Source: an uncultured Lachnospiraceae bacterium
Lineage (GTDB): Bacteria; Bacillota; Clostridia; Lachnospirales; Lachnospiraceae
DNA: 8,305 nucleotides
Direction of reading: 5' to 3'
Assembly (NCBI GenBank): GCA_902772565.1
Contig: CACYBJ010000065.1
Span: forward strand, 1 to 8,305
The notes beneath the pieces were generated by a model. It was not told the origin of the DNA and did not search any database. It saw only the letters and a list, made by a program, of their open reading frames with translations. A program made the translations under genes and the position numbers. Position 1 is the stretch's first letter. Each line of letters opens with the position of its first letter. Shown piece after piece: positions 1 to 5,441 of this stretch.

Positions 1-180
1 CAGGCTTTTCCCGCTACTCGCCCTACGGCTCGTGACGCGTACGCCTTCGCTGCCAGTGTGCTCGTCCCGACGGAAGCCTCGCGAGTCCTCGCCGCATGCA
101 TCAGCTACGGCGCATGAACATCGCAGATGAAAAAGTATTTGGATTGTGTTGGGGCTGCGCCGCATGCATCTGCACAGCGC
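1..180. other. GC-rich, repeat-like intergenic stretch with no supported gene
   Basis: The first ~117 bases are clearly richer in G+C than the rest of the window and lack stops in several frames. The + frame from base 1 stays open to a TGA at 115-117, and a - frame is open from an ATG at 99-101 to the edge, but neither reads like a known protein. Short palindromes are dense: GCGTACGC (37-44), CTCGCGAG (78-85), GCATGC (94-99). A 13-base direct repeat, CGCCGCATGCATC, occurs at 90-102 and 158-170. The look is of a degenerate intergenic repeat rather than a coding end, though a truncated gene running off the left edge cannot be excluded. Confidence 0.35.
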
Positions 181-197
181 GGGCCATACACACAAAC

Positions 198-252
198 GTA
201 ACAGATTGTTCACAGATTGGGACTTGACTATATAGGTTGTGCGCGATACAAT
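198..252 (+). promoter_or_regulatory. Sigma-A-type promoter of the radical SAM gene, with upstream direct repeats
   Basis: TTGACT (224-229) and TACAAT (247-252) are separated by exactly 17 bp, which predicts a transcription start near 259 and a leader of about 53 nt. Upstream of the -35 box the motif ACAGATTG is repeated at 201-208 and 212-219 with an 11-bp period, within a GTAACA/TTCACA pair (198-203, 209-214). That spacing and position would suit an activator of the OmpR/PhoB class. The -10 box overlaps the palindrome ACAATTGT (248-255). Box sequences are seen directly; regulation is inferred. Confidence 0.7.
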
Positions 253-301
253 TGTGTAAAATGGAATGTGTGAGAAATAGTTAGAATGAGGGCGCGTTTC
301 C

Positions 302-307
302 AGAGGA
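302..307 (+). promoter_or_regulatory. Ribosome binding site that decides the radical SAM start
   Basis: AGAGGA lies 5 nt before the ATG at 313. The earlier in-frame ATG at 286 has no comparable purine-rich site before it, so 313 is preferred. Confidence 0.7.
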
Positions 308-312
308 AAGTT

Positions 313-1416
313 ATGAATAAAGAATTTGACATTCAGGAATATATGACAAAGGGGGTTGAGAGGGTTGTGGCAGATGCCATGAAAGCCACCCTTAAGAACC
401 CTAAAGAGGCAGCCTTTATGCTGAAGTTTGCGGCATCTGCGAGGAAAGCCTCCGGTAAACGCAAGAAATCCGAAGAGGCAGGTGAGCACATTCCGCCGTT
501 TCTTATCGCCAGCATCACCAGCAAGTGCAACCTTCACTGTGCAGGATGCTATTCCAGATGCAACCACGCAACGGTGGATGCGGAGCCTGTACGTCAGCTT
601 ACGGACGAGGACTGGCTTAAGGTCTTTGATGAGGCCGATGAGCTGGGCATCAGCTTTATTCTTCTCGCAGGCGGAGAGCCCATGCTGAGAAGGGGTGTGA
701 TTGAGGCTGCCGCAACAAAAAAGAATATACTGTTTCCGATCTTTACCAACGGAACATTTATGGATGAAAGATATTTCGAGTTGTTTGACAAAAACCGAAA
801 TCTTATTCCGATAATGAGCATCGAAGGAAAAAAGAAAGTAACGGATCAGCGCCGCGGAAGAGGCGTGTACGACCGTCTCATAGCCAACATGGACGAGATT
901 AAAAAGCGCGGTCTGATATTTGGAGCATCCGTTACCGTAACAACCGAAAACATAAACGAAGTAACATCGGAAGAGTTCCTCAAGGAACTTTCGGACCGCG
1001 GCTGTAAAGCGGTGATATTTGTTGAGTATGTTCCGGTTACGGATGAAAGTAAGAACCTGGCACCCGGAGACGTCGAAAGAGATTTTTTGAAAAAGGAAAT
1101 TGATTATCTTAGAGAAGCCAAACCTGAAATGGTATATATTTCTTTCCCGGGAGATGAAAAAGGTTCCGGCGGATGCGTAGCGGCAGGAAGAGGATTCTTC
1201 CATATAAATTCCCATGGAGGAGCCGAGCCCTGCCCGTTTTCGCCGTATTCCGACGTTAACATTAAGAACACTTCCTTAAAGGATGCAATGCATTCTCCGT
1301 TGTTTCTGGCGCTTCAAAGCGGTGATGTTCTGACAGACGACCATGAAGGCGGATGCGTGCTTTACGAAAAACGCGAACTGGTGGAAGAAATCATGAGAAA
1401 GAGTGTCGAAGCGTAA
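313..1416 (+). CDS. Radical SAM protein with C-terminal auxiliary-cluster (Twitch/SPASM-like) domain, substrate unknown
   Basis: A 367-residue radical SAM enzyme. A charged N-terminal helical region (about 1-60) precedes the radical SAM core. The cluster-binding CxxxCxxC is C72-N-L-H-C76-A-G-C79, with an extra C83 close by, and the SAM-contacting GGEP is at 120-123. After the barrel, C288 and C307 with glycines at 302-303 resemble the first half of a SPASM/Twitch domain, and C348 is a further candidate ligand, so one auxiliary Fe-S cluster is likely. It should be cytosolic and oxygen sensitive. The family resembles uncharacterised clostridial proteins; SPASM-type enzymes known to date modify peptides, proteins or cofactors, but no precursor peptide is visible nearby. 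A nitroreductase gene follows after 189 bp in the same direction and could be a redox partner. The class call is firm; the substrate is unknown. Confidence 0.9.
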   Translation: MNKEFDIQEYMTKGVERVVADAMKATLKNPKEAAFMLKFAASARKASGKRKKSEEAGEHIPPFLIASITSKCNLHCAGCYSRCNHATVDAEPVRQLTDEDWLKVFDEADELGISFILLAGGEPMLRRGVIEAAATKKNILFPIFTNGTFMDERYFELFDKNRNLIPIMSIEGKKKVTDQRRGRGVYDRLIANMDEIKKRGLIFGASVTVTTENINEVTSEEFLKELSDRGCKAVIFVEYVPVTDESKNLAPGDVERDFLKKEIDYLREAKPEMVYISFPGDEKGSGGCVAAGRGFFHINSHGGAEPCPFSPYSDVNIKNTSLKDAMHSPLFLALQSGDVLTDDHEGGCVLYEKRELVEEIMRKSVEA

Positions 1417-1432
1417 AAGAGCCAAATATTAC

Positions 1433-1556
1433 ACTCATGGGGCGCAAATGAGTCGAGCATCAGACTTCGGATGTGAAAGTTTGAAAGTAAAACTTTCAAA
1501 CCCTTTGATGACGCAGCAGGCGCGTCATCAGACGGGCACCACGCCTGCGGCATGGT
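1433..1556. repeat. Cluster of consecutive inverted repeats filling the radical SAM-nitroreductase gap
   Basis: Successive stem-loops are visible. (a) ACTCAT/ATGAGT at 1433-1438 and 1448-1453. (b) A weak CATC/GATG at 1458-1461 and 1470-1473. (c) A perfect 10-bp stem GTTTGAAAGT/ACTTTCAAAC at 1479-1488 and 1492-1501 with a 3-nt loop. (d) TGATGACGC/GCGTCATCA at 1506-1514 and 1522-1530, extendable to 1504 and 1532. (e) ACCACGCC/GGCATGGT at 1538-1545 and 1549-1556, with one C-A mismatch that becomes a G-U pair on the - strand. The octamer CATCAGAC recurs at 1458-1465 and 1526-1533. None is followed by a T tract, so this is not an ordinary terminator. It may be a mosaic palindromic repeat, an mRNA-processing region or a protein-binding array. 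A 39-codon frame (1448-1567) runs through it but is probably incidental. Confidence 0.6.
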
Positions 1557-1605
1557 ACGAAACATGAAAATACGATAAAATGTGACTTGAAGGAGTGAAA
1601 AAACC

Positions 1606-2265
1606 ATGGACATTATCCAGGCAATAAATGAAAGACATTCCGTAAGAAATTATCTTGCAAATAGAATTGAAGCCGATAAGGTGGAGTTGTTAAAGAAAAA
1701 GATTGAAGAATTGAATGCGGCAGGAAACCTTAATTTTCAGTTTAAGGAAGATGCCGGCAAAACCTACAATAAGCTCATGAATAAGTTTATGGGTCTCGGT
1801 TCCGCTCCCAGCGTAATTGCCTGTGTGGGCAAAGATGATGGGAATTTGGACCAGAGAGTCGGCTACTACGGCGAGAAGCTGGTACTTTATGCTCAGCAGC
1901 TGGGTCTTAACACCTGTTGGGCAGGCACTTTCAACAGAGAAAACATTGGAGCCGAGGTTGGGCCCGGTGAAAGACTTGCTATTTCCATTGCAATAGGCTA
2001 CGGAAAAGATTCCGGTAAGCCACACAGGTCCAAAGATATTTCACAGGTAAGCGAGTCCGAAAAGGGTCGCCCCGACTGGTTTGAAAAAGGCGTACAGGCG
2101 GCGCTTCTTGCTCCGACAGCCATTAATCAGCAGAAATTCAAAATCAAACTGAAGGCAGACGAAACAGTGGAATTCACGGATCTCGGAGGAGTTCTTTCTC
2201 AGATTAATCTGGGAATTGTAAAATATCACTTTGAAGCAGGCTCAGGCAGAAAAGTCGAGCTGTAA
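1606..2265 (+). CDS. Nitroreductase family protein (PF14512-type, FMN-dependent oxidoreductase)
   Basis: A 219-residue protein with the layout of the TM-type nitroreductase family. The N-terminal R10-H-S-x-R14-Y16 segment is the usual FMN-phosphate-binding element. GYYGEKLVLYAQQLGLNTCW (86-105) is the conserved central helix and loop, and L168-A-P-T-A-x-N174-Q175 is the second flavin-contacting motif characteristic of this branch. Such enzymes use NAD(P)H to reduce nitro compounds, quinones or other acceptors; the physiological substrate is not predictable. No signal peptide or membrane segment is apparent, so it is cytosolic. AAGGAG (1590-1595) lies 10 nt before the ATG, a slightly long spacing. 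It follows the radical SAM gene in the same orientation but after 189 bp of hairpin-rich DNA, and no convincing promoter of its own was found, so co-transcription is possible. A stem-loop ends the unit. Confidence 0.88.
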   Translation: MDIIQAINERHSVRNYLANRIEADKVELLKKKIEELNAAGNLNFQFKEDAGKTYNKLMNKFMGLGSAPSVIACVGKDDGNLDQRVGYYGEKLVLYAQQLGLNTCWAGTFNRENIGAEVGPGERLAISIAIGYGKDSGKPHRSKDISQVSESEKGRPDWFEKGVQAALLAPTAINQQKFKIKLKADETVEFTDLGGVLSQINLGIVKYHFEAGSGRKVEL

Positions 2266-2299
2266 ATTTGTTCCCCATTTCCTTTTATAACTATACAAT

Positions 2300-2341
2300 A
2301 AGGCGGCAGGGCTGTGTAAGCAGTCCTGCCGTCTTGCATTT
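2300..2341 (+). terminator. Stem-loop terminator after the nitroreductase gene
   Basis: A long stem pairs 2300-2314 with 2321-2335. Its core is CGGCAGG (2304-2310) with CCTGCCG (2325-2331), extended by a GCTG/CAGT inner stem containing one G-U pair, around a 6-nt loop. The following tail (CTTGCATTT) is only moderately T rich, so termination may be incomplete. Confidence 0.65.
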
Positions 2342-2788
2342 AGAAAACAGATATTTAGGAAAACCATTGTGGTTCGCCACCAACCGGGCGATAGTGCTGT
2401 ATGATGAAAACAATACAAATATCAGTGAATCATTAGAGTGTTATAACCAGGCGCCCGTCAATTGTGATATCGGGGGGTCATATATTCGAAAGGTATCTTG
2501 GTCTTTATGGTTCTAAATTGAACCGGGGATTCTTCGTCAGATTCCACAAAAAACGCGGTAATTTCTGCTCGATTCGTAGAGGGTTTCCGTGCGCAAATCT
2601 TTAAACCATCGTGATTGTGTATAGAAAACACTTTATTTTTTGTGACTAATTCGGCTTGAATCCGAAGAAATTATTAAGTTACACTTTTAAGCGGAGGAAC
2701 CTCAAAACAGAAAAATTGAAGGTGCGCACGGTGCGGTTATGCTGCCGGCGCCGGAGCACCACGGCGGCATGTTATCTTATTGTGGTCG
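2342..2788. other. Intergenic region without a convincing gene
   Basis: No frame of this roughly 450-base stretch has both a plausible start with ribosome binding site and a recognisable product. It holds a TTCGG/CCGAA stem (2650-2654, 2662-2666), a possible weak promoter TTGAAT (2656-2661) to TACACT (2680-2685) with an 18-bp spacer, an unused-looking GCGGAGG (2690-2696), and a GC-rich inverted repeat ATGCTGCCG/CGGCGGCAT (2739-2747, 2762-2770) with one G-U pair. The motif GCACCACG followed by GCGGCATG (2756-2771) also occurs at 1536-1554. A decayed gene is possible but I see no recognisable remnant. Confidence 0.4.
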
Positions 2789-2844
2789 AGTGTTTTGAAA
2801 TTTAGGCAGATGTTTACCGGTAGCTGCAGGCATTTCAAAACACT
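2789..2844. repeat. Perfect 13-bp inverted repeat just upstream of the Rpn-like gene
   Basis: AGTGTTTTGAAAT (2789-2801) is exactly complementary to ATTTCAAAACACT (2832-2844). The 30-nt interior holds GCAG/CTGC (2806-2809, 2824-2827) and the palindrome TACCGGTA (2815-2822), so a nested stem-loop is possible. The right arm ends 17 nt before the GGAGG of the nuclease gene. It has no T tract and would lie in the mRNA leader or serve as an operator. Presence is certain; function is unknown. Confidence 0.75.
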
Positions 2845-2861
2845 TTGACTGACTTTGTATT

Positions 2862-2866
2862 GGAGG
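2862..2866 (+). promoter_or_regulatory. Ribosome binding site that decides the Rpn-like start
   Basis: GGAGG sits 5 nt before the ATG at 2872. The longer frame would start at a TTG (2845) directly next to the inverted-repeat arm with no ribosome binding site, so 2872 is preferred. Confidence 0.8.
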
Positions 2867-2871
2867 TATGC

Positions 2872-3792
2872 ATGTCAGAAAAGGACATATCTGAAAAGAT
2901 GCTGATATCCTGCAACGATGTATTTGCGGATATCATTAATTTTTATTTCTTTAACGGCGAGGATGTTGTAAAAGAAGATGAACTGGAGCAGGCTGCGGAG
3001 TTTTCGGGCTATAAAGAAGATGGTGATCTGCATGAAATGCGCCGAGATGAACTGAAGAACTGGCGTAAGCAAAAACTCAGGATTTCTGCTTTCGGAATCG
3101 AAAACCAGTCCAAGGCGGAAAAGGAAATGCCCATCAGGATCATGGGCTATGACGGTGCAACTTACCGTAATCAAATGAACGACGACGATCCCTTCTATCC
3201 TGTGTACAGCCTGGTGCTGTACTTTGGTAAAACTCATTGGAACGGTAACAGGAAACTTAGTGATGTGGTTGAATTTCATGAAGACCATCGCGATGCCTTG
3301 ACTGAAAAGTTCAATGATTATAAAATCAATGTAATGGAAGTCGCGTTCCTCAGCGATGAGGAAGTGAATTCATTTAAGAGCGATTTTAAACTTGTTGCGG
3401 AATACTTTGTAAACCGCAGAAAGAATCCCAAATATAATCCGTCACCGGACGTTATAAAACACGTGGACGAAGTGTTGACGTTGCTTCGCGTCATGACCGG
3501 AGACAGCCGATACGAGCAGATGCTTAACGAAGAGAAGGGAGTGAAACCTAAGAATATGTGTGAAGTACTGGATTACCGTGAGAATAAAGGAAGAATCGAA
3601 GGAAGAAAAGAAGGAAGAAAAGAAGGCAAAACTGAAGGAATATTTCTCGGAGAATTAAAAGAAAAGCAAAAGGTTGCCTTACAACTTGTAAAAAAAGGAT
3701 TTGAACCCGAGTTGATTCTTGAAATTCTCGAAATCAACGAAGAAGAACTCGAACAGCTCCTTTCAGGAGAGGAGATAAACGTAAACGATTAG
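2872..3792 (+). CDS. Rpn-family PD-(D/E)XK nuclease / putative transposase-like protein
   Basis: A 306-residue protein of the Rpn (recombination-promoting nuclease, formerly transposase_31-like) group within the PD-(D/E)XK superfamily. The nuclease core occupies roughly 10-190. D59 in RRDELKNW and the variant catalytic strand G75-I-E77-N-Q79-S match the family's E-x-Q form of the (D/E)xK motif. The C-terminal part (about 229-306) starts with four G-[RK]-x-E repeats (240-255), then a helical segment rich in E, L and K. E. coli Rpn proteins cut DNA, promote RecA-independent recombination and have been linked to phage defence. The gene stands alone between a 13-bp inverted repeat and a strong terminator; no terminal repeats of an insertion sequence are seen, so it is probably not a transposase. 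An internal in-frame ATG at 3556 may give a separate C-terminal product of 78 residues. Confidence 0.85.
   Translation: MSEKDISEKMLISCNDVFADIINFYFFNGEDVVKEDELEQAAEFSGYKEDGDLHEMRRDELKNWRKQKLRISAFGIENQSKAEKEMPIRIMGYDGATYRNQMNDDDPFYPVYSLVLYFGKTHWNGNRKLSDVVEFHEDHRDALTEKFNDYKINVMEVAFLSDEEVNSFKSDFKLVAEYFVNRRKNPKYNPSPDVIKHVDEVLTLLRVMTGDSRYEQMLNEEKGVKPKNMCEVLDYRENKGRIEGRKEGRKEGKTEGIFLGELKEKQKVALQLVKKGFEPELILEILEINEEELEQLLSGEEINVND
3589..3636 (+). repeat. Four 12-bp tandem repeats inside the Rpn-like gene
   Basis: Units begin at 3589, 3601, 3613 and 3625. The second and third are identical (GGAAGAAAAGAA); the first and fourth are diverged. Each encodes a G-[RK]-x-E tetrapeptide, so a gain or loss of units keeps the frame. 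Repeats of this kind (GxxEGxxE) are typical of Rpn-family C-terminal regions. Confidence 0.85.
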
Positions 3793-3821
3793 TTTGCAGC
3801 TCAATAATTTAACCGAATCGT

Positions 3822-3865
3822 AACCCTGTGCGCTGATATTGCTGCACAGGGTTTGTTGTTTGTTT
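3822..3865 (+). terminator. Intrinsic terminator of the Rpn-like gene
   Basis: A perfect 10-bp stem AACCCTGTGC (3822-3831) / GCACAGGGTT (3844-3853) encloses a 12-nt loop and is followed by TGTTGTTTGTTT. It lies about 30 nt after the stop codon at 3790-3792. Confidence 0.85.
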
Positions 3866-3868
3866 ACC

Positions 3869-3897
3869 TTGAAAAATAGTTCTGCAAAAGTTAAAAT
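3869..3897 (+). promoter_or_regulatory. Sigma-A-type promoter of the cca operon
   Basis: TTGAAA (3869-3874) and TAAAAT (3892-3897) are 17 bp apart, placing the transcription start near 3904. It begins right after the Rpn terminator, which supports an independent transcription unit and argues against the longer upstream reading of the cca frame. Confidence 0.7.
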
Positions 3898-3910
3898 ATA
3901 TAGATGGCGT

Positions 3911-3934
3911 GTCTGCGAGGCATATGCCGCAGAC
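3911..3934 (+). other. Stem-loop in the cca mRNA leader
   Basis: GTCTGC (3911-3916) pairs with GCAGAC (3929-3934), and the inner palindrome GGCATATGCC (3919-3928) can continue the stem after a 2-nt bulge. It falls close to the predicted 5' end, about 37 nt before the start codon. It could stabilise the transcript or regulate it; no known riboswitch class is recognised. Confidence 0.4.
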
Positions 3935-3970
3935 GTCGATGCAGAAAGAGAAAATAAGGTTTTAGGATTT

Positions 3971-5413
3971 ATGAGAATAGTACTTCCCGAAAAGGTAAAA
4001 CTGATTATCGATGAACTGAATCGCGCAGGCTTTGAAGGCTACGCCGTAGGCGGATGCGTGCGCGACAGCATGCTCGGGAAGATGCCTAAGGACTGGGATG
4101 TCACAACCAACGCATCTCCGGAGGAGATAAAGAGTCTTTTCAAACGCACCGTTGATACGGGAATCGAGCATGGAACGGTTACGGTTCTTTTGGGAGATGA
4201 AGGCTTTGAAGTAACTACTTACAGAATAGACGGCAAGTACGAAGACAACAGACATCCGTCGGAAGTCAAGTTTACCAAGAGTCTTTCGGAGGATCTGTTG
4301 CGCCGTGATTTTACCATTAATGCCATGGCCTACAATGAAAAAGACGGCATTGTGGACCTCTTCGGCGGCGAAGATGATCTTAAAAAAGGCATAATACGTG
4401 CTGTTGGAAACCCTCGCGAGCGGTTTTCGGAAGATGCTCTCCGCATTATGAGAGCAGCAAGATTTGCATCTGTACTGGGCTTCGAAATAGAAGAGGAAAC
4501 AGAAAAGGCTATGGCCTATCTGGCGGAAAACCTTAAGGACATAAGCGCAGAAAGAATCCGAGAAGAACTGTTTAAACTCATAATGGGAAAGTATCCCGAG
4601 AAAATATTTATTGCGGCAGATACCGGCATACTCGACGTGGTGTTCCCCGAGTTTATGGAATGCGTCGGATGCATGCAGGAAAACAAGTACCACAACAATA
4701 CTGTTGCGGAGCACATAATCGATACCGTAAGGTATATGCAGGCCATACTGGGGCTTAACGGATATGTGCGGGATCCGCGAATCGAAATACCCTATGAGTA
4801 CACGGAAAAAGAAAAGAAGATATTAATGATAACCATGCTCTTCCATGACATAGGCAAGCCTCGCGTGAAGTTTATGGAAGGTGACCGGGCACACTTTTGG
4901 GGCCACCAGAAGGCATCTGCCGAAATGGCCCATAAAGCATTGCAGCGTTTAAAATGCGACAATGATACTGTAAGAACCGTCACTTCTCTGGTAACTTATC
5001 ATGATGTCCGCTTCACATGGAACTGGGAGCGTGGCAGTTCAAGTGCCAGAAAGCTGGCAAACCGCGTTGGAGAAGACAATCTTAAACTGCTTGTGGCTGT
5101 TCAGTATGCAGACATATTCGGTCAGGCAGGACCTTACCTTAAGGAAAGCCTTGAGGAAATGGAATTGATGCAGCAGTGTGTTAATGACATGTTTGCTAAC
5201 AATGATCCCTTCTGCCTGAAAGATCTGGCTGTTACAGGCCGGGACCTTATTGACGAACTTGGCATGTCTGCCGGCAAAGACCTGGGCGTTACTCTCAACT
5301 GGCTTCTTGATAAGGTAATAGAAAAGCCCGAGATAAACACCCGTGAGATACTGCTTGGCATGGTCAAGGAGCGCTACTTGGACGGAAAAGCCGACTGGGA
5401 ATCTGACGAATAA
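3971..5413 (+). CDS. cca: CCA tRNA nucleotidyltransferase with HD domain
   Basis: A 480-residue class II CCA-adding enzyme (or A-adding relative), which adds or repairs the 3'-terminal CCA of tRNA from CTP and ATP. The head domain has G27-G28-x-V-R31-D32 and the metal-binding D41-W-D43. RRDFTIN (111-117) and the nucleotide-selecting E154-D-x-x-R158 motif follow, leading to the neck helix RAARFASVLGF. An HD domain (about 285-400) carries F291-H292-D293-I-G-K-P and H312, as in E. coli-type enzymes with phosphohydrolase activity; the Bacillus-type enzyme lacks it. The start at 3971 is chosen because homology begins there and upstream codons overlap a terminator and promoter; the ribosome binding site is weak (AGGA, 3964-3967, 3 nt spacing). 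The HAD gene follows after 28 nt, so they are probably co-transcribed. Family identity is firm; CCA versus A-only addition is not settled. Confidence 0.92.
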   Translation: MRIVLPEKVKLIIDELNRAGFEGYAVGGCVRDSMLGKMPKDWDVTTNASPEEIKSLFKRTVDTGIEHGTVTVLLGDEGFEVTTYRIDGKYEDNRHPSEVKFTKSLSEDLLRRDFTINAMAYNEKDGIVDLFGGEDDLKKGIIRAVGNPRERFSEDALRIMRAARFASVLGFEIEEETEKAMAYLAENLKDISAERIREELFKLIMGKYPEKIFIAADTGILDVVFPEFMECVGCMQENKYHNNTVAEHIIDTVRYMQAILGLNGYVRDPRIEIPYEYTEKEKKILMITMLFHDIGKPRVKFMEGDRAHFWGHQKASAEMAHKALQRLKCDNDTVRTVTSLVTYHDVRFTWNWERGSSSARKLANRVGEDNLKLLVAVQYADIFGQAGPYLKESLEEMELMQQCVNDMFANNDPFCLKDLAVTGRDLIDELGMSAGKDLGVTLNWLLDKVIEKPEINTREILLGMVKERYLDGKADWESDE

Positions 5414-5441
5414 AAAGGAAAAAGAGAGGTTTGAAAGTAAA

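Noticed and set aside
286..312. Longer N-terminus for the radical SAM protein from the ATG at 286
   Set aside because: No ribosome binding site before it, whereas AGAGGA is well placed before the ATG at 313, and the extra residues look unlike the family start.
1362..1613. 83-codon frame on the - strand across the stem-loop array
   Set aside because: It overlaps the 3' end of the radical SAM gene and the start of the nitroreductase gene, has no recognisable product, and is explained by stop-poor palindromic DNA.
2268..2516. 82-codon frame starting with TTG right after the nitroreductase gene
   Set aside because: It runs through the terminator stem, has no ribosome binding site and resembles no family I know.
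2739..2798. 19-codon frame starting at an ATG in the GC-rich dyad
   Set aside because: No good ribosome binding site; the sequence is better explained by the inverted repeat.
2789..3865. Rpn-like gene as part of an insertion sequence
   Set aside because: The 13-bp inverted repeat lies wholly upstream; no matching repeat or target-site duplication was found downstream, and the downstream stem is a normal terminator.
3839..3970. 44-residue N-terminal extension of the CCA enzyme
   Set aside because: These codons overlap the upstream terminator, the cca promoter and the leader hairpin; conserved sequence begins at 3971.
3962..4714. 250-codon frame on the - strand opposite cca
   Set aside because: Antisense shadow of a well-supported gene, without recognisable motifs.
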